From contig CM041197.1 of the NCBI GenBank assembly GCA_023078555.1, forward strand, positions 1,019,501 to 1,083,500: 64,000 bases of DNA. Direction: 5' to 3'. Of this stretch, positions 11,519-24,261 are shown piece after piece (within the stretch, counting starts at the first letter, position 1; each line of letters begins with the position of its first letter). Under the pieces are notes generated by a model. The model was not told the origin of the DNA and made no database searches. It saw only the letters and a program-made list of their open reading frames with translations. Origin of the DNA: Ulva prolifera. Taxonomy: Eukaryota; Chlorophyta; Ulvophyceae; Ulvales; Ulvaceae. Position numbers and translations under genes: made by a program.

Positions 11519-12064
11519 TGTGGTGAAACCAGGAGTTTCAGGAGAATCATAAGCATGGCTCAATAGGAGACTGCTGTGTGAGAGAGCTAGAAGCTAGCAT
11601 ATCAAGAGGTGGTTGTACGCATGGTTGCTGTACACGTGCTCGACGCGATCCCTGAGATAAAGGGACTCAGAAAGCGGGAGCGTTTGTTGTTTTGCACATA
11701 GGTAGACATTATGTGTCTGTGTGCTTGTTTGCATATAAGCCTTGTGTTGACTCCAGTAGGACATCTTGTCTATTGGAGTTAAACACAGGTATGGTGTCCT
11801 CTAGCTGACATGCATGGATATGTGGTTGGTTTGTGCTTGTGGACACATAGTCTGCTGAGTTGGTATAACTCAACATGTTGAATGCAGGCTGCATGAATCT
11901 GTGAGCACTCTAGAGGGAGACACTCACAGCAGCTGTGTTCTTTCACAGGTATACTTCTACTTAGTGTATACCTCTGTAATCTTGTCTATTGGAGTTAAAC
12001 ACAGGCTGCATGAATCTGTGAGCACTCTAGAGGGAGACACTCACAGCAGCTGTGTTCTTTCACA
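11519..12064 (+). repeat. 3' LTR of the copia element
   Basis: 546 bp, matching the 5' LTR by eye, and followed by the GGCGG target duplication. Confidence 0.95.
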
Positions 12065-12179
12065 GGCGGACGTGACTGGAACTTGCATTCTATCACGACT
12101 CATGAAAAACCACCGATCACCTCTCATGCAGGTAAAAACACAAAGCACTGCTTTGGAATTCTTAAGCAAAGGCACACAT

Positions 12180-12216
<37 letters not shown>

Positions 12217-13089
12217 GGGGTTTGGCAGGCCGAGCCCAGGCGATTCTAGATTTCAACATCGTGCTTGTATGTTTTCACGGCGCGTGGGTGTCGGTTTTTA
12301 TAGCATACATGCGCGATGTGGTGTGTGCTGTTCAGTAGCCGCATGGTACCACGTGCTGCTCAATCATAGCGCCACATCGTACTGTGCAGACCTTTTACGA
12401 TATACAGTTTTGAACAGATGGATTACCCAAGATCGGCATGAGCCCGCCTTGCCGCCTTCGTCCCTGCAACACAAGATCGGCGCAGGCCGCATATCTATCA
12501 GATGTCGCAGTGCTCCCAAAACAGTTGTCCGTAGGAACACCCACTTCGCAAGTCTCTTCCGAATCAGCCTCTGATGCCACTTTTGATCGCTCATGGCCTC
12601 ATGTGATCATGCGTGTCCTTGCAAGGCTTGGCCTACTCCAGATGGCCCGAACATGGCTTGTACATGTACTGCCATGTACTGCCATGTACTGCACTGCCAT
12701 GGTCAAGCCCATGTGTGCAGCTCTGCTTGAAAAATCATCATCCAAAGATGTCATGGTCCCCCCAACTAGAAAGTGACACCTTGCAGCTTCACCCTAGGCA
12801 TTGCGTTCCGGGTTCAATAATACTGGTGTGTGAAATCTTAGGTCTGTTCGGCTGACTGCAGTTTCTGATGTTCAGTTGGTCCGGTTCATGCAAGATAACA
12901 CTGGTGCTCTGCACGGCTGTCTTAAGCTTGCGACGGTGATTGTGTTACAGGGTCAGAGGGGGCGAGGCAGGCGCAGCCCGACACAAACAGCGGAAAACCA
13001 GTATTACAGTTGTGCAAACTGGACTCATATGTTCCATGACAAAGAACACCTTTGGCGTGAGGCCTGCCACCAGTGTGTCGCAAGAGGGC
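12065..13089. other. Intergenic, 3' of M8-A, with a 35-nt poly-G run
   Basis: A run of 35 G lies at 12180-12214, about 115 bp beyond the copia 3' LTR. Three tandem copies of TGCCATGTAC lie near 12670-12700. A TGTAA word on the minus strand at 13004-13008, about 80 bases past the M8-A stop, is a candidate poly(A) signal of the kind used by volvocine algae. No exon seen. Confidence 0.5.
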
Positions 13090-16000
13090 TTAGTTGGAGG
13101 AGCAGGGGGTGCCCTTGCCGGTGTCCCCGACCGACCATGCCCCGCACTCTGGCACCCCGCAGAAGCCCGAAGGTGGGCAGGGCTCATTTGCGCCCTGCAC
13201 ATTTGTACACCTTTGATCCGGTCTGCAATGGAATGGCAGCCTGACACGAGATTATGGAGCGCCAGCGTGAGGGCTGCAGCACAAGAGGGCCTACAATCTG
13301 CCATCTGTACATGTGGCGTGCATGGACAGACGTGACTGAACAACAATTCCCCGATAGCAGCGAAAGAGATCAGCCCACAACACCAGCCGAATCGTGAGCT
13401 GCGTGACATGAATGCCACGTGGCATGTAACACCATGCATGTAAACCGTGTAGGCACACTGTCGAGAGACTCCAGCATCTGCTGCCATCTACATGCCGTCA
13501 ATGCAAAAATGAAGTAAGCAAGGCAAGAACTGGTGCCGGTGCATTGCAATTCAAGCTGCGGCATGCAGAATGGAGGCATACGGATGCGCCGGGGCAGCCG
13601 GAGGTGCATGCGCGAACAGTGCAGTCGTCCCCGCCGAATCCGAGGTGGCAGAAGCAGCGGCCCTGGCGGCAGTCGCCACGCGCGTTGCAGTCGTTGAGCT
13701 CCGGCGTGGCGCACGTCAGAAGCCCAGGGTCGCCGCACATCAGGTCGTCTGGAGGGCAGCCGTCCACAAAGTCTGCAATGCTCGCAGCTACGTATACGGT
13801 CATGATGCATGACATAAATCGCAGTGATGACATGCTTCAAGAACAGCGATCAAAACAAACACAATGCGACATATGTGTGGCATGGCCACGGCTGTCTACC
13901 TCCGGGCGCAGAGCTTGTTATGCTCTGCATTGTGTGGCTGGCACAGATGTTGGCATGGATCATATTCACGAAGTACAGCGTGCATCCGGCCGAACCAATG
14001 TATGCATTGACTGGCATATTGTGTTGCCTGCCCTCACCGCGACCAGCCTCGGCCGTAAGCACAGGTAGATGCACCGATCGTCACTTTGGATTCATGGACA
14101 CTCAGCCACATATTTGGCACCTACTGGCATGGGACATCTGTCCAGCACACCAGGCTGTGCGACGTGCACAGCCGCGGGCGCCGGCATCTTGTGCATCTTG
14201 TGAAACTGCGTGGTCAACTTGCTGCGGCTTGAGGCTGCACTCTCAACTGGTGAGGCCGCACCTGCGCAGGGGAAGCCCTCGACAAGGACCTCGCCGGTGG
14301 CAGAGCAGCTGAAGTCAGCCACGCAGAGCAGGCTGCGGGTGCCGTCGTCGTCAGACTCGTTAATGCAGCGGGCGCCAGGGGCAGCCTGGCAGTCCTCGGA
14401 GTCTCCGTAGTCACCCTACACTCAACGGAGAGCAGGTCAGGGAGAGCAAGCAGGTCGTTATAATATTTGAGTCGAGCAGCTACACCTCGCACATCTTAAC
14501 GAAACCTGGAAAAGTTGGATATTTGTGAAAAAAAATGCCAAAGGGCTGTGTAACTCCGAGTAAGAGGACCCATTGTTACTTGCACACTGACACAGCCCGG
14601 GCGATTTCAGAGGATGGCAAGGCTAGGGGATCTGTGCAAAGGTACGTACGCAAACAGGAGCACCGCCAGCATGCACGGGCCAATACCGACAGTCCACATA
14701 GATCAATACATAGACCCAAGGCAAGCAAAGCGCTGTGTACAGTTTGTATGTGAGTTGCCCGTGACGTCACGACATGCAGTGCAGTACTCAAAGCATGCAT
14801 GGCCCTGATGCCACTCAATAAGCAGCCGCTTGAGTTGCCAGTAGCCAAGTGTGAGCATACGTAAGCTGCCTTCAGGACCTGTTCAAATATCAGGTGCTGA
14901 CACGTAGTGCAGTGACCACAGGGTAGTGTTTGCAGGCATTGTCCAATTCTGATAGTGCGCCGAAGCTGTTCTTGACAAAGGAACCACCGTGTGACATGAC
15001 GGGATCGTTGGAGGTAGTGGAACCCAGTTTTCAGCGACATGAGCCCTTTGACATGCATTCAGCATCAAACGGCCCGGGACCTGTACCATCACTGGAGAGA
15101 GAGACACACACCAGGTCCACAGCGAAGAAGTTGTAGTCTTCTCCAAAGAACCTTCGCCCGATGCGGCAGACACCTTGGCCGGAGAAGTCACTGAAGCAGG
15201 ATTCACTCTCGTCGTCATCTGGAGAACACAGGAAACGGCCTGCAACCGGGTCCGCTAGTGCGTCCTCAAAGGTGCCATTCACATAGGCACAGCCGGCCTG
15301 ATAGCCATTCGTGTTGAAGCCCCCGCTGCCGTACTTGACATCATACCTGCACATGTGCGTACGGCTGCCGCATTTCTGTGGACATGTTATCAGGACAGGG
15401 ACCTAGAGGCAGGTGGCACCGCCTGAACAGCGTGCAGAACAACACAGCACAAGCACATTGCAGTCAGCACTCGACGGATTAAAAGCTACCCCCTCCGTTT
15501 CAGGAGGTCGTGGGTTCGATTCTGCGTGCGCTTTGGGGAATCGAAACGGCCGCACGTGACCACCTCGCTTAGCACAGGAGGAGGCCCTGTGAGTTGCGTA
15601 CGGTCGTCTGAGGGGGGTTTCCAGGTGGTTTACCCCTTCGGCATATGTGGTCCCGTTAATTCGGAGTTGTCAATGTCCAATAGGATACGGCTCAGTTAAT
15701 TTAGATTTACTTTACTTTACTCCGTATGCGCCCAGGCAGCTGCCCGGATCTGCCAGCACGCACGCAACCCAACCTGTGCCACAAACTGTCCACTTTCTAC
15801 ATTTGCGGGTGCATCTAGACTTGAATTCGAACCCCATGCCAAGCATACGCGTGATTTAGCTTTAGCAATCCAGTTGGGCATCAACACAGAGTCTGTGCCA
15901 GGTGTGGATGGTGGCCACATCTCGAGAGCACAGCGGTGCATGTGCGTGCCAAGCTTTCATGTATATGTGAACTGTGGCGCACCAGCCGGTGTCCTGGAGG

Positions 16001-19000
16001 AGGCCAAGAGTGATGTCCGTCACCGACTCTCTGCCATAGTGCACGTCTGTCCTGGAGTCGCCGGCCCGCATGAGCTCCCCCTGCAGCCACACAAGGGATG
16101 TACAGACAGCGCTTGCAGTAGTGTCGATGAGTCAGGCCTGCTCACATCGTGAAACAGCGATTCTCGACATGTAAATGGCAAACGGCAGCCCTCAGGCGTC
16201 CCACCACTGGGGTGAGTATGCAGCCGCTGCGGGCCCCCCTCTTTCAAAGTTGATGTACCACGATATAGATATTGGCAACGTTAGTACTAGGTTGCCGTTT
16301 ACATGACTGCTAGCCCTGCACTTTGGATGACGGTCATGCATGAGCTCTTGGCTGATACTGCCACGCATGCATGTGAAAACGCACCACGGTACAAGGTAGG
16401 CCGCTAAGCTTGTCACAGTCCGTACAAACACGCTAGCGACCAACGGCTACCAGTGCATCGCATGCATGAGCGGAAGTCCAACCAAACGCAGGCCATGACG
16501 CGCTCCTCTATGCAGACCTATCACCATAGCTTGATATATAGACCATGTGCAGAAAACCTGTCCATGGGGTAGGGGCTACTAGTAAACGTGCTGGCCGCCG
16601 CACGCGTACCACAACAGCATCCTCCCATCTTTATTCAGAGGCAATCAAGTTCAGAGGCAATCATTATTCAGAGGCAATCAAGTTGTCTCCAATCAGTGTC
16701 TAGTAGTGCGTCTGAGACTTTAAGCAGTGTTCGACATAAAAGGACCTAGACCCCATCCGAGGTGGGCCATTTTTCCACCTCGGCCTCGGTACGAGACTCG
16801 TACCAAGTTCATTGACCTCGGACTAGAACGAGGTCCTCGACCTCGCCTTTGTGCCATCCCTACAATCAACCCTCCAGGGACGGCCCTTTCAGCTGAACAG
16901 TGGAAATCAGCTGAGACGACGCACGTTGTGGTGGCGCATTGACAGGTGCTCTGTGACGTAGGCCCGCTCCTCCAGCAGCACGCCCTCCATCTCGGGGCAG
17001 CCAAAGTGCAGGCGCGCCTCCCGCACGATGTTTGGGGTGGTGAGCATGCTGTGGTCGCCGATGCCGGCCGGCCCGACGTCGCCCTGCAGCGGCGCAACCT
17101 CCGAGAACGTACCCCGGATGACGTCACGCAGGGACGGCGACTGTGCAGATCCCCACAGTGGGTACAGGTCCGTGTTGATAGCCTGCAGGTGTGGACGCTG
17201 TATGTGTTGGAGGCGTGGCCGCTGGCAATCTGAGCAGCGCTGCGCCCTAGTACCAGGCGTCGTTGCATTTTATGCCGGGGTGTCAACCAGCATTTGCGAA
17301 AGAATATTGTACACTGTGACAATGAGATTGGGCCCAGAGACCCCACATTGCTAAACACTGAGACATGTAGACGCTTGGAAGTCTGTGCTGGAAGCATCTG
17401 GACTTTGGAAACCAGCGACAGGGCCCCGGGCAAAAGCAAGCAGCCGGTCTGAAGGTGGGGCTGACCAGGAACGCACTATGACATGCATGAACTCGTGTAG
17501 GATGTACTGCAGCACGCGCGGCAGGAAGTCCGAGGGCGAGACCCCGCACACGCGGAGCTGCCCAAACACCGGCCGCTTGGTGAGCGGCTCAAACAGCACC
17601 GACCTTCCGATCGATACGGCACCCTGACACTCTGGGGACTGGCGGAGGCCCGAGCTGACTTTCATCACCAGGTCTGCATCATACCCTGCACACCTATGCA
17701 AGCGCTCCATGATCTGTTTCATACATACCAGCATTAGGTTGCCGCGGCCCACGTTCTGACGGGCGATTCGAGTATTAAATGCCAACAGAACTGTTACAGT
17801 AATGCCAACGCATGCATCGTGGGTGAGACGCACTCCCATTGCCATCGGGGCCGGGAGGGATGGGTAGCAGGTCACCATCGACCTTGTTGCTGAAGCTCAG
17901 TGGACCGCCCGGTTGCCTTACCTGCACACATGACCAATTGCCTCGTCGAGCTCGGCGGTGCTGCTGGAGCAATGGTCACAAACACTGACTCAATCTGGGC
18001 ATGACGACCCACGGGTACTACTATGGTATAGTATGGTTCACCCCCACCGCCATCAGCTATCGCAATCGCATTCATTCCACAACTCGTTCAGGTGAAGGCA
18101 TTTCGACTGTGTTACAAGGACACCGCAAGCAAGGCAGGTAGCAGCGCGAGCAACGACCAGGGGAACTGCACACCACGCAACAAGCCACATTTCCACTGTG
18201 TGGTACTGGCACTATTCAACACCAGGTATGGTTCCTCCTACGGTCCAGCGCCGCACCATTTGGCCATACATCACCAGTACAAGCCGCTGTACTTCAACTG
18301 CAAGTGAACCAGTTGTTCCAGATATACTCATCCATGGACGTCGTACTGCCGTTCGGCCCCGGGAATGAACAGGGACAGCGGCACATACACCCTAGCAGAG
18401 GCGGCGGCAGCACAACTGCAAGTGACACGCATGAACCAAGTCACCGCTCACACTTGCGGAGCCAGACGCCATACTCACAAAACGGCTGTACGATTGGCGA
18501 CATCTTTCTCTTGGCACGGCGGTCAGTATGTAACATATTCAACCAACTTCAACAGATACATGTGAGTGTTATAATTACTTCAACAGGTACACGTGGGGCC
18601 GAACGTGCATGGGCCAGGACGCAAGGCGAATCGGCTGTGTCCGGCGGGCGACTGCAGGCGCTTGCTGCACCCGGCGCCCAAACGGCCTGCACTTGGCGTG
18701 GCGTCGAGACGCCACGTCTTACGTGGTACCACGTGGACTGGACATGTGGTGCACAGTACGCAATGCATGTTATGCAGTGAATGAACTTTTGCCACCTCTG
18801 CCGCCGCGAAAGCAAATGTTGGTTCACACCCGTATCCACCGTCCCAAGAGGCTTGCGACCGTCGGCATGACCGTTTCTCGAACGTACTCCACAGTTTCCA
18901 GAGGCTCCACGGGGTCGAAGTCGTAGTAGAAGGCGATCTTGAACGGCCGCTTGGCGCTTTCCGGGGCCTCTGACAGCATGAGTGTGCCGTCATCGCTGAC

Positions 19001-19216
19001 CGACAGCGTCGTTGCTGGTGACAGCGCATCTAGCAGCGACCTGCCGCCGGTGCTGCCGACATCCGTGCCGCCGCCTTGGGCCGGTGCAGCATGTGCACAA
19101 GTCGCACGGCCATCGAGGATACCGATGGCCCAGCAGAGTACCGCCGCAACGGTGCGCACGTGTCTTGCCAGCCGCATCAAACTCGAGGTGGAACGTGGCA
19201 GTCCGGAACGGCTCAA
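13090..19216 (-). CDS. M8-A: leishmanolysin-like secreted zinc metalloprotease, unit A (9 exons)
   Basis: Exons: 19216-18830, 17921-17834, 17685-17477, 17182-16925, 16080-15983, 15346-15112, 14415-14262, 13772-13582, 13194-13090; 574 residues (561 from the second Met at 19177, which gives the better signal peptide). Peptidase family M8: HEFMH zinc and catalytic motif at the end of exon 3, the C-x-x-x-E-x-V block then third zinc His (TEHLSMRH) in exon 4, Met-turn GELM in exon 5, and LQDTGWYDVKYGSGG across exons 5-6, matching gp63 order. The C-terminal part has a Cys-rich block (exon 7), an EGF-like domain with CNARGDC...CFCHLGFGGDDC (exon 8) and a short CGVPECG tail. The pro-region is much shorter than in trypanosomatid gp63. 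Expected to be extracellular. Confidence 0.88.
15462..15722 (+). repeat. tRNA-derived SINE, long copy
   Basis: Lies in M8-A intron 5, antisense to the gene. The head has a Pol III B-box-like GTGGGTTCGATTC preceded by an anticodon-stem-like CCTCC...GGAGG hairpin. The body is shared with 20188-20455 and the tail ends in TTTACTTTACTTTAC. The 5' border is approximate and I see no clear target duplication. Confidence 0.75.
18113..18187 (-). repeat. LINE 3' fragment (CTTTGTCCTTGTAA family), 75 bp
   Basis: Lies in M8-A intron 1. In sense orientation it ends ...TTGTA at the left border. The 14-bp duplications CATTTCGACTGTGT (18099-18112) and CATTTCCACTGTGT (18188-18201) flank it with one mismatch. 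Confidence 0.75.
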
Positions 19217-20187
19217 TCTGCGCAGACGAGGAACAGCTCTGTTGCGCCATCTTGATCAAGGAGTGTATGATTTGTGCTGCGCTAAAGACTGAGCTTTAAG
19301 CTTGGTAAGAGCTTGCCTCTGTGCGTCGGCACAGAGCGTCAGCACTGAACAAAAGCGACGACATCACACCTGCTATCGATATCGAAGTATATCGCACAGC
19401 AAGCAACGCATGACCCACCGGGGAGGAGCCCGCCCGGAGCTTTACAATTCCAATCGTTCAAGCACTAATGCAGTTGGCATGAAACCTCTGCAACCGCAAG
19501 CAAGGCCGGCCGCCGACTCGGAGCTGAAGCTCGGAGCTGAAGCTCTAAACGCACATCACGGGCAGGCTTCGCACAAAATGTCTGGAGAGGGAACATACGA
19601 GGCTTGAGTGAGCGTCCATGGGATGTGAGCCTGTCAACGGTACATCTGCAAACGCCTTTGCCGTCGCTTCGGCACCGCTCAGCCCGGTGCACCGACGCAT
19701 GCAACTTGCGTCACAGCACCGGAGATTGTGACTCGGGGTCAAAGGACTTTGAAAGCTCCTGCCACCCACCGTGCAGGCGAAGCCATGCACGTTCCGTTCG
19801 TTGGACAGTTCAAGGCCATGCATCATGATGTAGATGCGCGCGCGCGGCTACAGTCTGAGGTGGGCGCGCATTCGCGGAGCGACTGTGTGCGCATCGTGTG
19901 TCGGAGCGAAACTTCGTGTGTCGCAGCGACTGTGTGCGCATCGTGTGTTGCGGCGAAACTTCGCATCTGCTGCAATAAATGCATCGACATGTTGCAAGGC
20001 CACTAAATCGCCATGGTCCATGGTTGTAGTGCGATGATGTGTGTGTTGGTGTCGATTCGGTTGAGATTCTTCTGTAGTATTTATTTTCGCCCGTTCACTC
20101 TTTTATAATTACTTACTTACACACCATGGTCCATGGTCGTTGTGACACAAGGGCGCTGCCGTAGTGCTCAAGAATTCTCTTACAGTC
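19217..20187. other. Intergenic, 5' side of M8-A
   Basis: No gene recognised. Two copies of a 47-bp tandem repeat (word AGCGACTGTGTGCGCATCGT) begin at 19878 and 19925. A family D non-LTR fragment (TTTTCGCCCGTTCACTCTTT) lies near 20053-20105. The M8-A promoter should be at the left edge, but I see no clear TATA box. Confidence 0.5.
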
Positions 20188-20455
20188 AGGTAAAATAAAA
20201 TGTGAATTTACTGAGCCGTATCCTATCGGACATTGACTACTCCGAGTCAACGGGACCACATATGCCGAAGGGGTAAACCACCTGGAAGCCCCCCTCAGAC
20301 GACCGTACGTAACTCACAGAGCCTCCTCCTATTCAAAGCTAGGTGGTCACGTACGGCCGTTTCGATTCCCCAAAGCGCCCGCAGAATCGAGCCCACGACC
20401 TCCTGAAACGGAGGGGGTAGGTTTTATACCGTCCTCAACCCATTGGACCCACAGT
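20188..20455 (-). repeat. tRNA-derived SINE, long copy on the minus strand
   Basis: Reverse complement of the same unit as 15462-15722 over its full body, including the B-box-like GTGGGCTCGATTC, the CCCCCTCAGACGACCGTACG block (plus strand) and the CTGAGCCGTATCCTAT block. This copy extends the 5' head (GTCCAATGGGTTGAGGAC), which resembles a tRNA A-box region. Confidence 0.78.
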
Positions 20456-23400
20456 TACCTTGCAATCCAAAGAAAATTCGTTTTAAAAGTCCATGTATGT
20501 TGCGATATCGTATCATTTTGCGGCTCCTGCGAGACGTGCAACAAGCGCCTGTGGTACAACTCGTGTATAGGTGTTACATTTAACTGTTGGAAGCAAGCTT
20601 GCATGTTGTCAATTGCAGTGGTGCCATTGCATGTTTTGCATATGGTGGCACACCGAACAGTTGAGCTGGCCACGGCATCCCCGCCCCTTCCTCTCTGACC
20701 GGGCGTCAACTGCGGCTCAGGCGCTTTGCTGGACGGCGCACGCTGCCTCTTCCGCGTGACCGTGCGCCCGGACGCATCCCGTGGGTGCTTGGCCTTGGGC
20801 GTGCTGTGTCTTAAGTGGGTTGGCCAACCCACTCAAGACGGTATACCGTGTTCCTCCGCCGATCGGGTTGTTCGGGGGGGGGGGGGGGGGGGGGGGGCAC
20901 CCCTTCCTCGAATGCTTCCAAATACATATGATGGGCATTCAACTCCGTTTGACGTTTTCATATCACCAGAGAGCCAACGGCCAGGTGGAGCGCCTTAACA
21001 GAGTCATTGCGGAGGCGCTCAGACACTTTGTTGGCCTGGCGCACGACGATTGGGACTCGTTCCTGCCTCATGTCAGCATTCACAGTTCCAAGAGTGAAAG
21101 CATTGCTTGCAACCCCCTCTAACTCAACTGCATGGCGTGTTTACACATCTATTGTGCACAGAATGCATTACCATTTAAATGGGCCAATTGGCCAAGCAAG
21201 CACTTTCGGAGGCCAAGCAAAGCATGTGGTCTTCCACAGTTCACCATGAGTACTCACAACAATGCCAAGTACGCAGAGATGTGCTGATGTCATTATCCAA
21301 ACTTGCGTTGCTTCACCCGGCTTACACGCAAATTTACCGCTAGGTGGGCTGGCCCTTGTCGCATCTTGGCCTTGATTGGGACAAGGGTTGCGCGGCTGCA
21401 ACTACCTGCCACAATGCGAGAGCTTAGGATGCATGATGTATTCCATTTCTCGTGCCTTATGTTGATGCTCATTTTCACGAGTGTAGCACCTCCCCTGCGA
21501 CGGGCCTAGATACGGACGCTGACAATGTCTTCGAAGTCGAGGCCGTCTTAGATTGTAGGCGCACGCACACGCCGACGGCACAATCACATGACACGGGGCC
21601 CTATAAACGTCCGCATTATCTTGTCCGGTGGAAAGGATACTCTTCTCAACACGACCTCTGGTTGCCTGTTAGCGAGTTGGATAATTGTTTAGACAAAGTC
21701 GCGGATTATCTGTTTCAAAATGAATCTGCAAAGCAGCGCGGAGTTATGATTACACTGTTCCCGCGCGGCGCACGCGCACGGCTGTCACACCTCTTACAGC
21801 GTGCGCATAGTACACGTGGAGTGGATACAGCACCGGCCACAATGTCAAGGCCACCGCGCTTAGTGCCTAGGACACGACCCGAATCAGCGCAATTGCGTAA
21901 ATCAAGGCCGGTGCTTGTTGCAGCAGTTTCCGGCCAGCAATTCTGCTCTTGTTGTGCTGCGAACCTATGCTAGGCCATTGTTGTGCTTTGCTATTTGTTG
22001 AAGGGGACGCCTAAATCCATGTAGCACTTACGTGGGCGTTACTGGCCATGAGGAGTTGGGTCCGACGCCGGATATTCTTGACCGTATCCTGCCCGCTCCG
22101 CCGATATTTCTCCGTCTTAGGTCCATGTGCACGATCACATCGAAAACCACTTATGCCATCCCCGCAACACTTGTCATAATGGGCACGGTCTTTCACCGGG
22201 TTTGAGCCCCGGCATGGTAGCGCCTAGTCGCCATATAGCGTGTTACACTACCGGGATGCACCAATTACATCCTCGATACGGCACTTATGGGGTTAAATTA
22301 GTTACGAATTCTTGTCAATGTGTGCCGGTGTTGCCGCACCTTATTTCATGCCGTTCACACTGCTACACACATGCAACCTTTGTGGGATTTGCCGCCTTAT
22401 CTGACTTACGGCTGCTATGCAGTGGCATCTTTACCTTCCACGTCGGAGGGCTTTTTCTTGACCGGCTCCAAGATTACGCGGTTGCTTGTTAACATTCAGA
22501 AGTTTATGAATGATGTGTCCAAGACCCCCACCTCAGGCGTTAGCGGGGTTGAATTTAAGGCCAAGCTTGTCGCTATTGTACATGCTGAGCGGTCTGTTGT
22601 TGCTGCCGCCCGCGACCGTGAGCGTAGCTTGCATGAATTTATTGAGATGGTCACCCATTCACACGGCCGTGTGTTGGGCCATTATCTGGATCATCTGGTG
22701 ATGTCCTTCTCGGACCTTATGGAACCCGTTTGCAAGGCGGACGCGGCACCGGCGCTTGTTGCAAAGCCCCGGTCTCGCCCCCACCTCGTGGGCCCTTACC
22801 GTGATGACGCCTGAGAATTGTGTGCTTCACGCCAGTGGCATTGCCGTGTTCATGGGGTTGCTGCTCTTTCCTTTGATATACCGCCACCATTTGCTTGCTT
22901 CGCTCCCTTAGCTTCACTCATCTGTTAAGGGGGGAGGTGTTGTGAGATATCTCTCACACTACGCATGCTGGCACAATCAATACTTTGTTTTTATGCGTAG
23001 CAACTGGTCAAGCCATGTGGATGCTCGCATACGCATAGCTTACGTATCACCGATCCAGTTGTACACATCGTGATGACACGTAAACTCAATGGGCTTAAGT
23101 GCATGCACTCGCCACCTGTGATTGCACGCGTCCACTAGCCGTATAAGGCTCATTACGTGCACACCACATCAGCGTTGTGTAGAGCCTTCTCCTGGCACAA
23201 TGTGTCACGTCATAGGCTTGGTATACCTTTATGCGGCTAGCCCAGTCGTTACTGCACATATTACGTCTTACTGTGTGCATTGCCGCCGTTACACAGGGTC
23301 CGCCCGGCGGACTCCAGGGTTGGCATGCACGATACTATCTGTACTGCCACCCGGAGCTGCCCACGAACTACGTGCGCAACCTTGCTTACACTCATCTCAG

Positions 23401-24256
23401 GCTCTGTGAGCCACAACTTAAGATATCCCGCGCTTATGCGGGATCTGGGATCGGTGTGGCGGTTATGCGGCACGATTCAGCGAGGCCAGCTTTGACAGGG
23501 GGAAGGACATGGGCGCACACACCCCGGTATTTATACCGAGCGCTTGCTGGGACCAGACACGCTTAATAGTAGTCCGGTTGGGGCGCCATCCATTTTTGCA
23601 GTGGCACGGCGCATCTCTGCGTGTGAGTGTATCCCTGTTATGCTTGTGCCTACACAGCCCCCGTGTTGCAGCAAACTTGACCCATCATTGCTTCCAATTA
23701 CCTTCATCAAGGTCTGTTACCCAAGTCCGGATCAATAGGTCTCAACCCCCTGCTTCTGTGCTACACCAGCGGCCGCTGTCTTTCTATTCGAGCTCCCTTA
23801 CATTTATCGGGATCGTTGCCTTCCACGTGCTCTCTAGTATGTGCGCTCCCATTGCATACTCATTCGTGTCGACCACCAGAGTCATTGCCGGTCTGATGGA
23901 CGCATCCATGGGCATCAGCTGCTGCATGTGATCCAAAAATAACTCTATCAGCTGCTCATGGAGGACCTTGCCGCTACCTTCACCGTTTCACCCCCACATC
24001 TCTTTCTCCCATGCAAGGCTGCGGATAATCAGGCCAGTGAGAGGAAATGCCCGCGAAGCTTCTGCCACCTGTCCTGCCATTTTGCGGTATTGCTGCTCCG
24101 ATTTTCTCTGCCTAGCCGTTCTGAGATTGTCCACAAGGCGCTGCATCTTTACATGTGGCACACTGACTATTGTGCTTGCGATATTGAATTAATACCCCAA
24201 GTACATCACCGTCATTGTTGGCGCCGTCAAGGGTGGGGGGAGGTGGTCGCTGGTGA
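20456..24256 (+). mobile_element. Ty3/gypsy chromovirus fossil, 3' part
   Basis: A broken, old element. Recognisable parts in order: integrase C-terminal half at about 20.93-21.12 kb (ANGQVERLNRVIAEALRHFV); a chromodomain at about 21.52-21.73 kb (HYLVRWKGYSSQHDLWLP), which marks it as a chromovirus; an unrecognised frame at 22320-22814; a purine tract (AAGGGGGGAGG); and a candidate LTR from 22939 (TGTTGTGAGATATC) to about 24214. It has several breaks and lacks the 5' coding half here. The first 0.4 kb of the range is unassigned, and a 24-nt poly-G run lies at 20874-20897. Confidence 0.75.
22939..24214 (+). repeat. Candidate gypsy LTR
   Basis: Starts TGTTGTGAG right after a purine tract and runs about 1.28 kb to a CA. 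It is followed at 24219-24228 by TGGCGCCGTC, which resembles a gypsy primer-binding site. No second copy is in the window, so both borders are inferred. Confidence 0.4.
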
Positions 24257-24261
24257 GAATC

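Larger units (their letters stand above)
6888..12064 (+). mobile_element. Ty1/copia LTR retrotransposon, looks whole
   Basis: 5177 bp with two 546-bp LTRs (6888-7433, 11519-12064) that read the same by eye, beginning TGTGG and ending CACA. It is flanked by the 5-bp target duplication GGCGG (6883-6887, 12065-12069). A primer site follows the 5' LTR and a purine tract (AGGGGGGC) precedes the 3' LTR. One long frame encodes Gag-Pol in copia order. Matching LTRs and a clean target duplication mean a recent insertion, placed in the space between M8-A and P-A. Confidence 0.97.

Noticed and set aside
175-19216. One giant gene joining M8 and P in each unit
   Set aside because: Each M8 model ends with an in-frame stop in exon 9 (TAA in A, TGA in B and C), and each P model starts with its own ATG and signal peptide.
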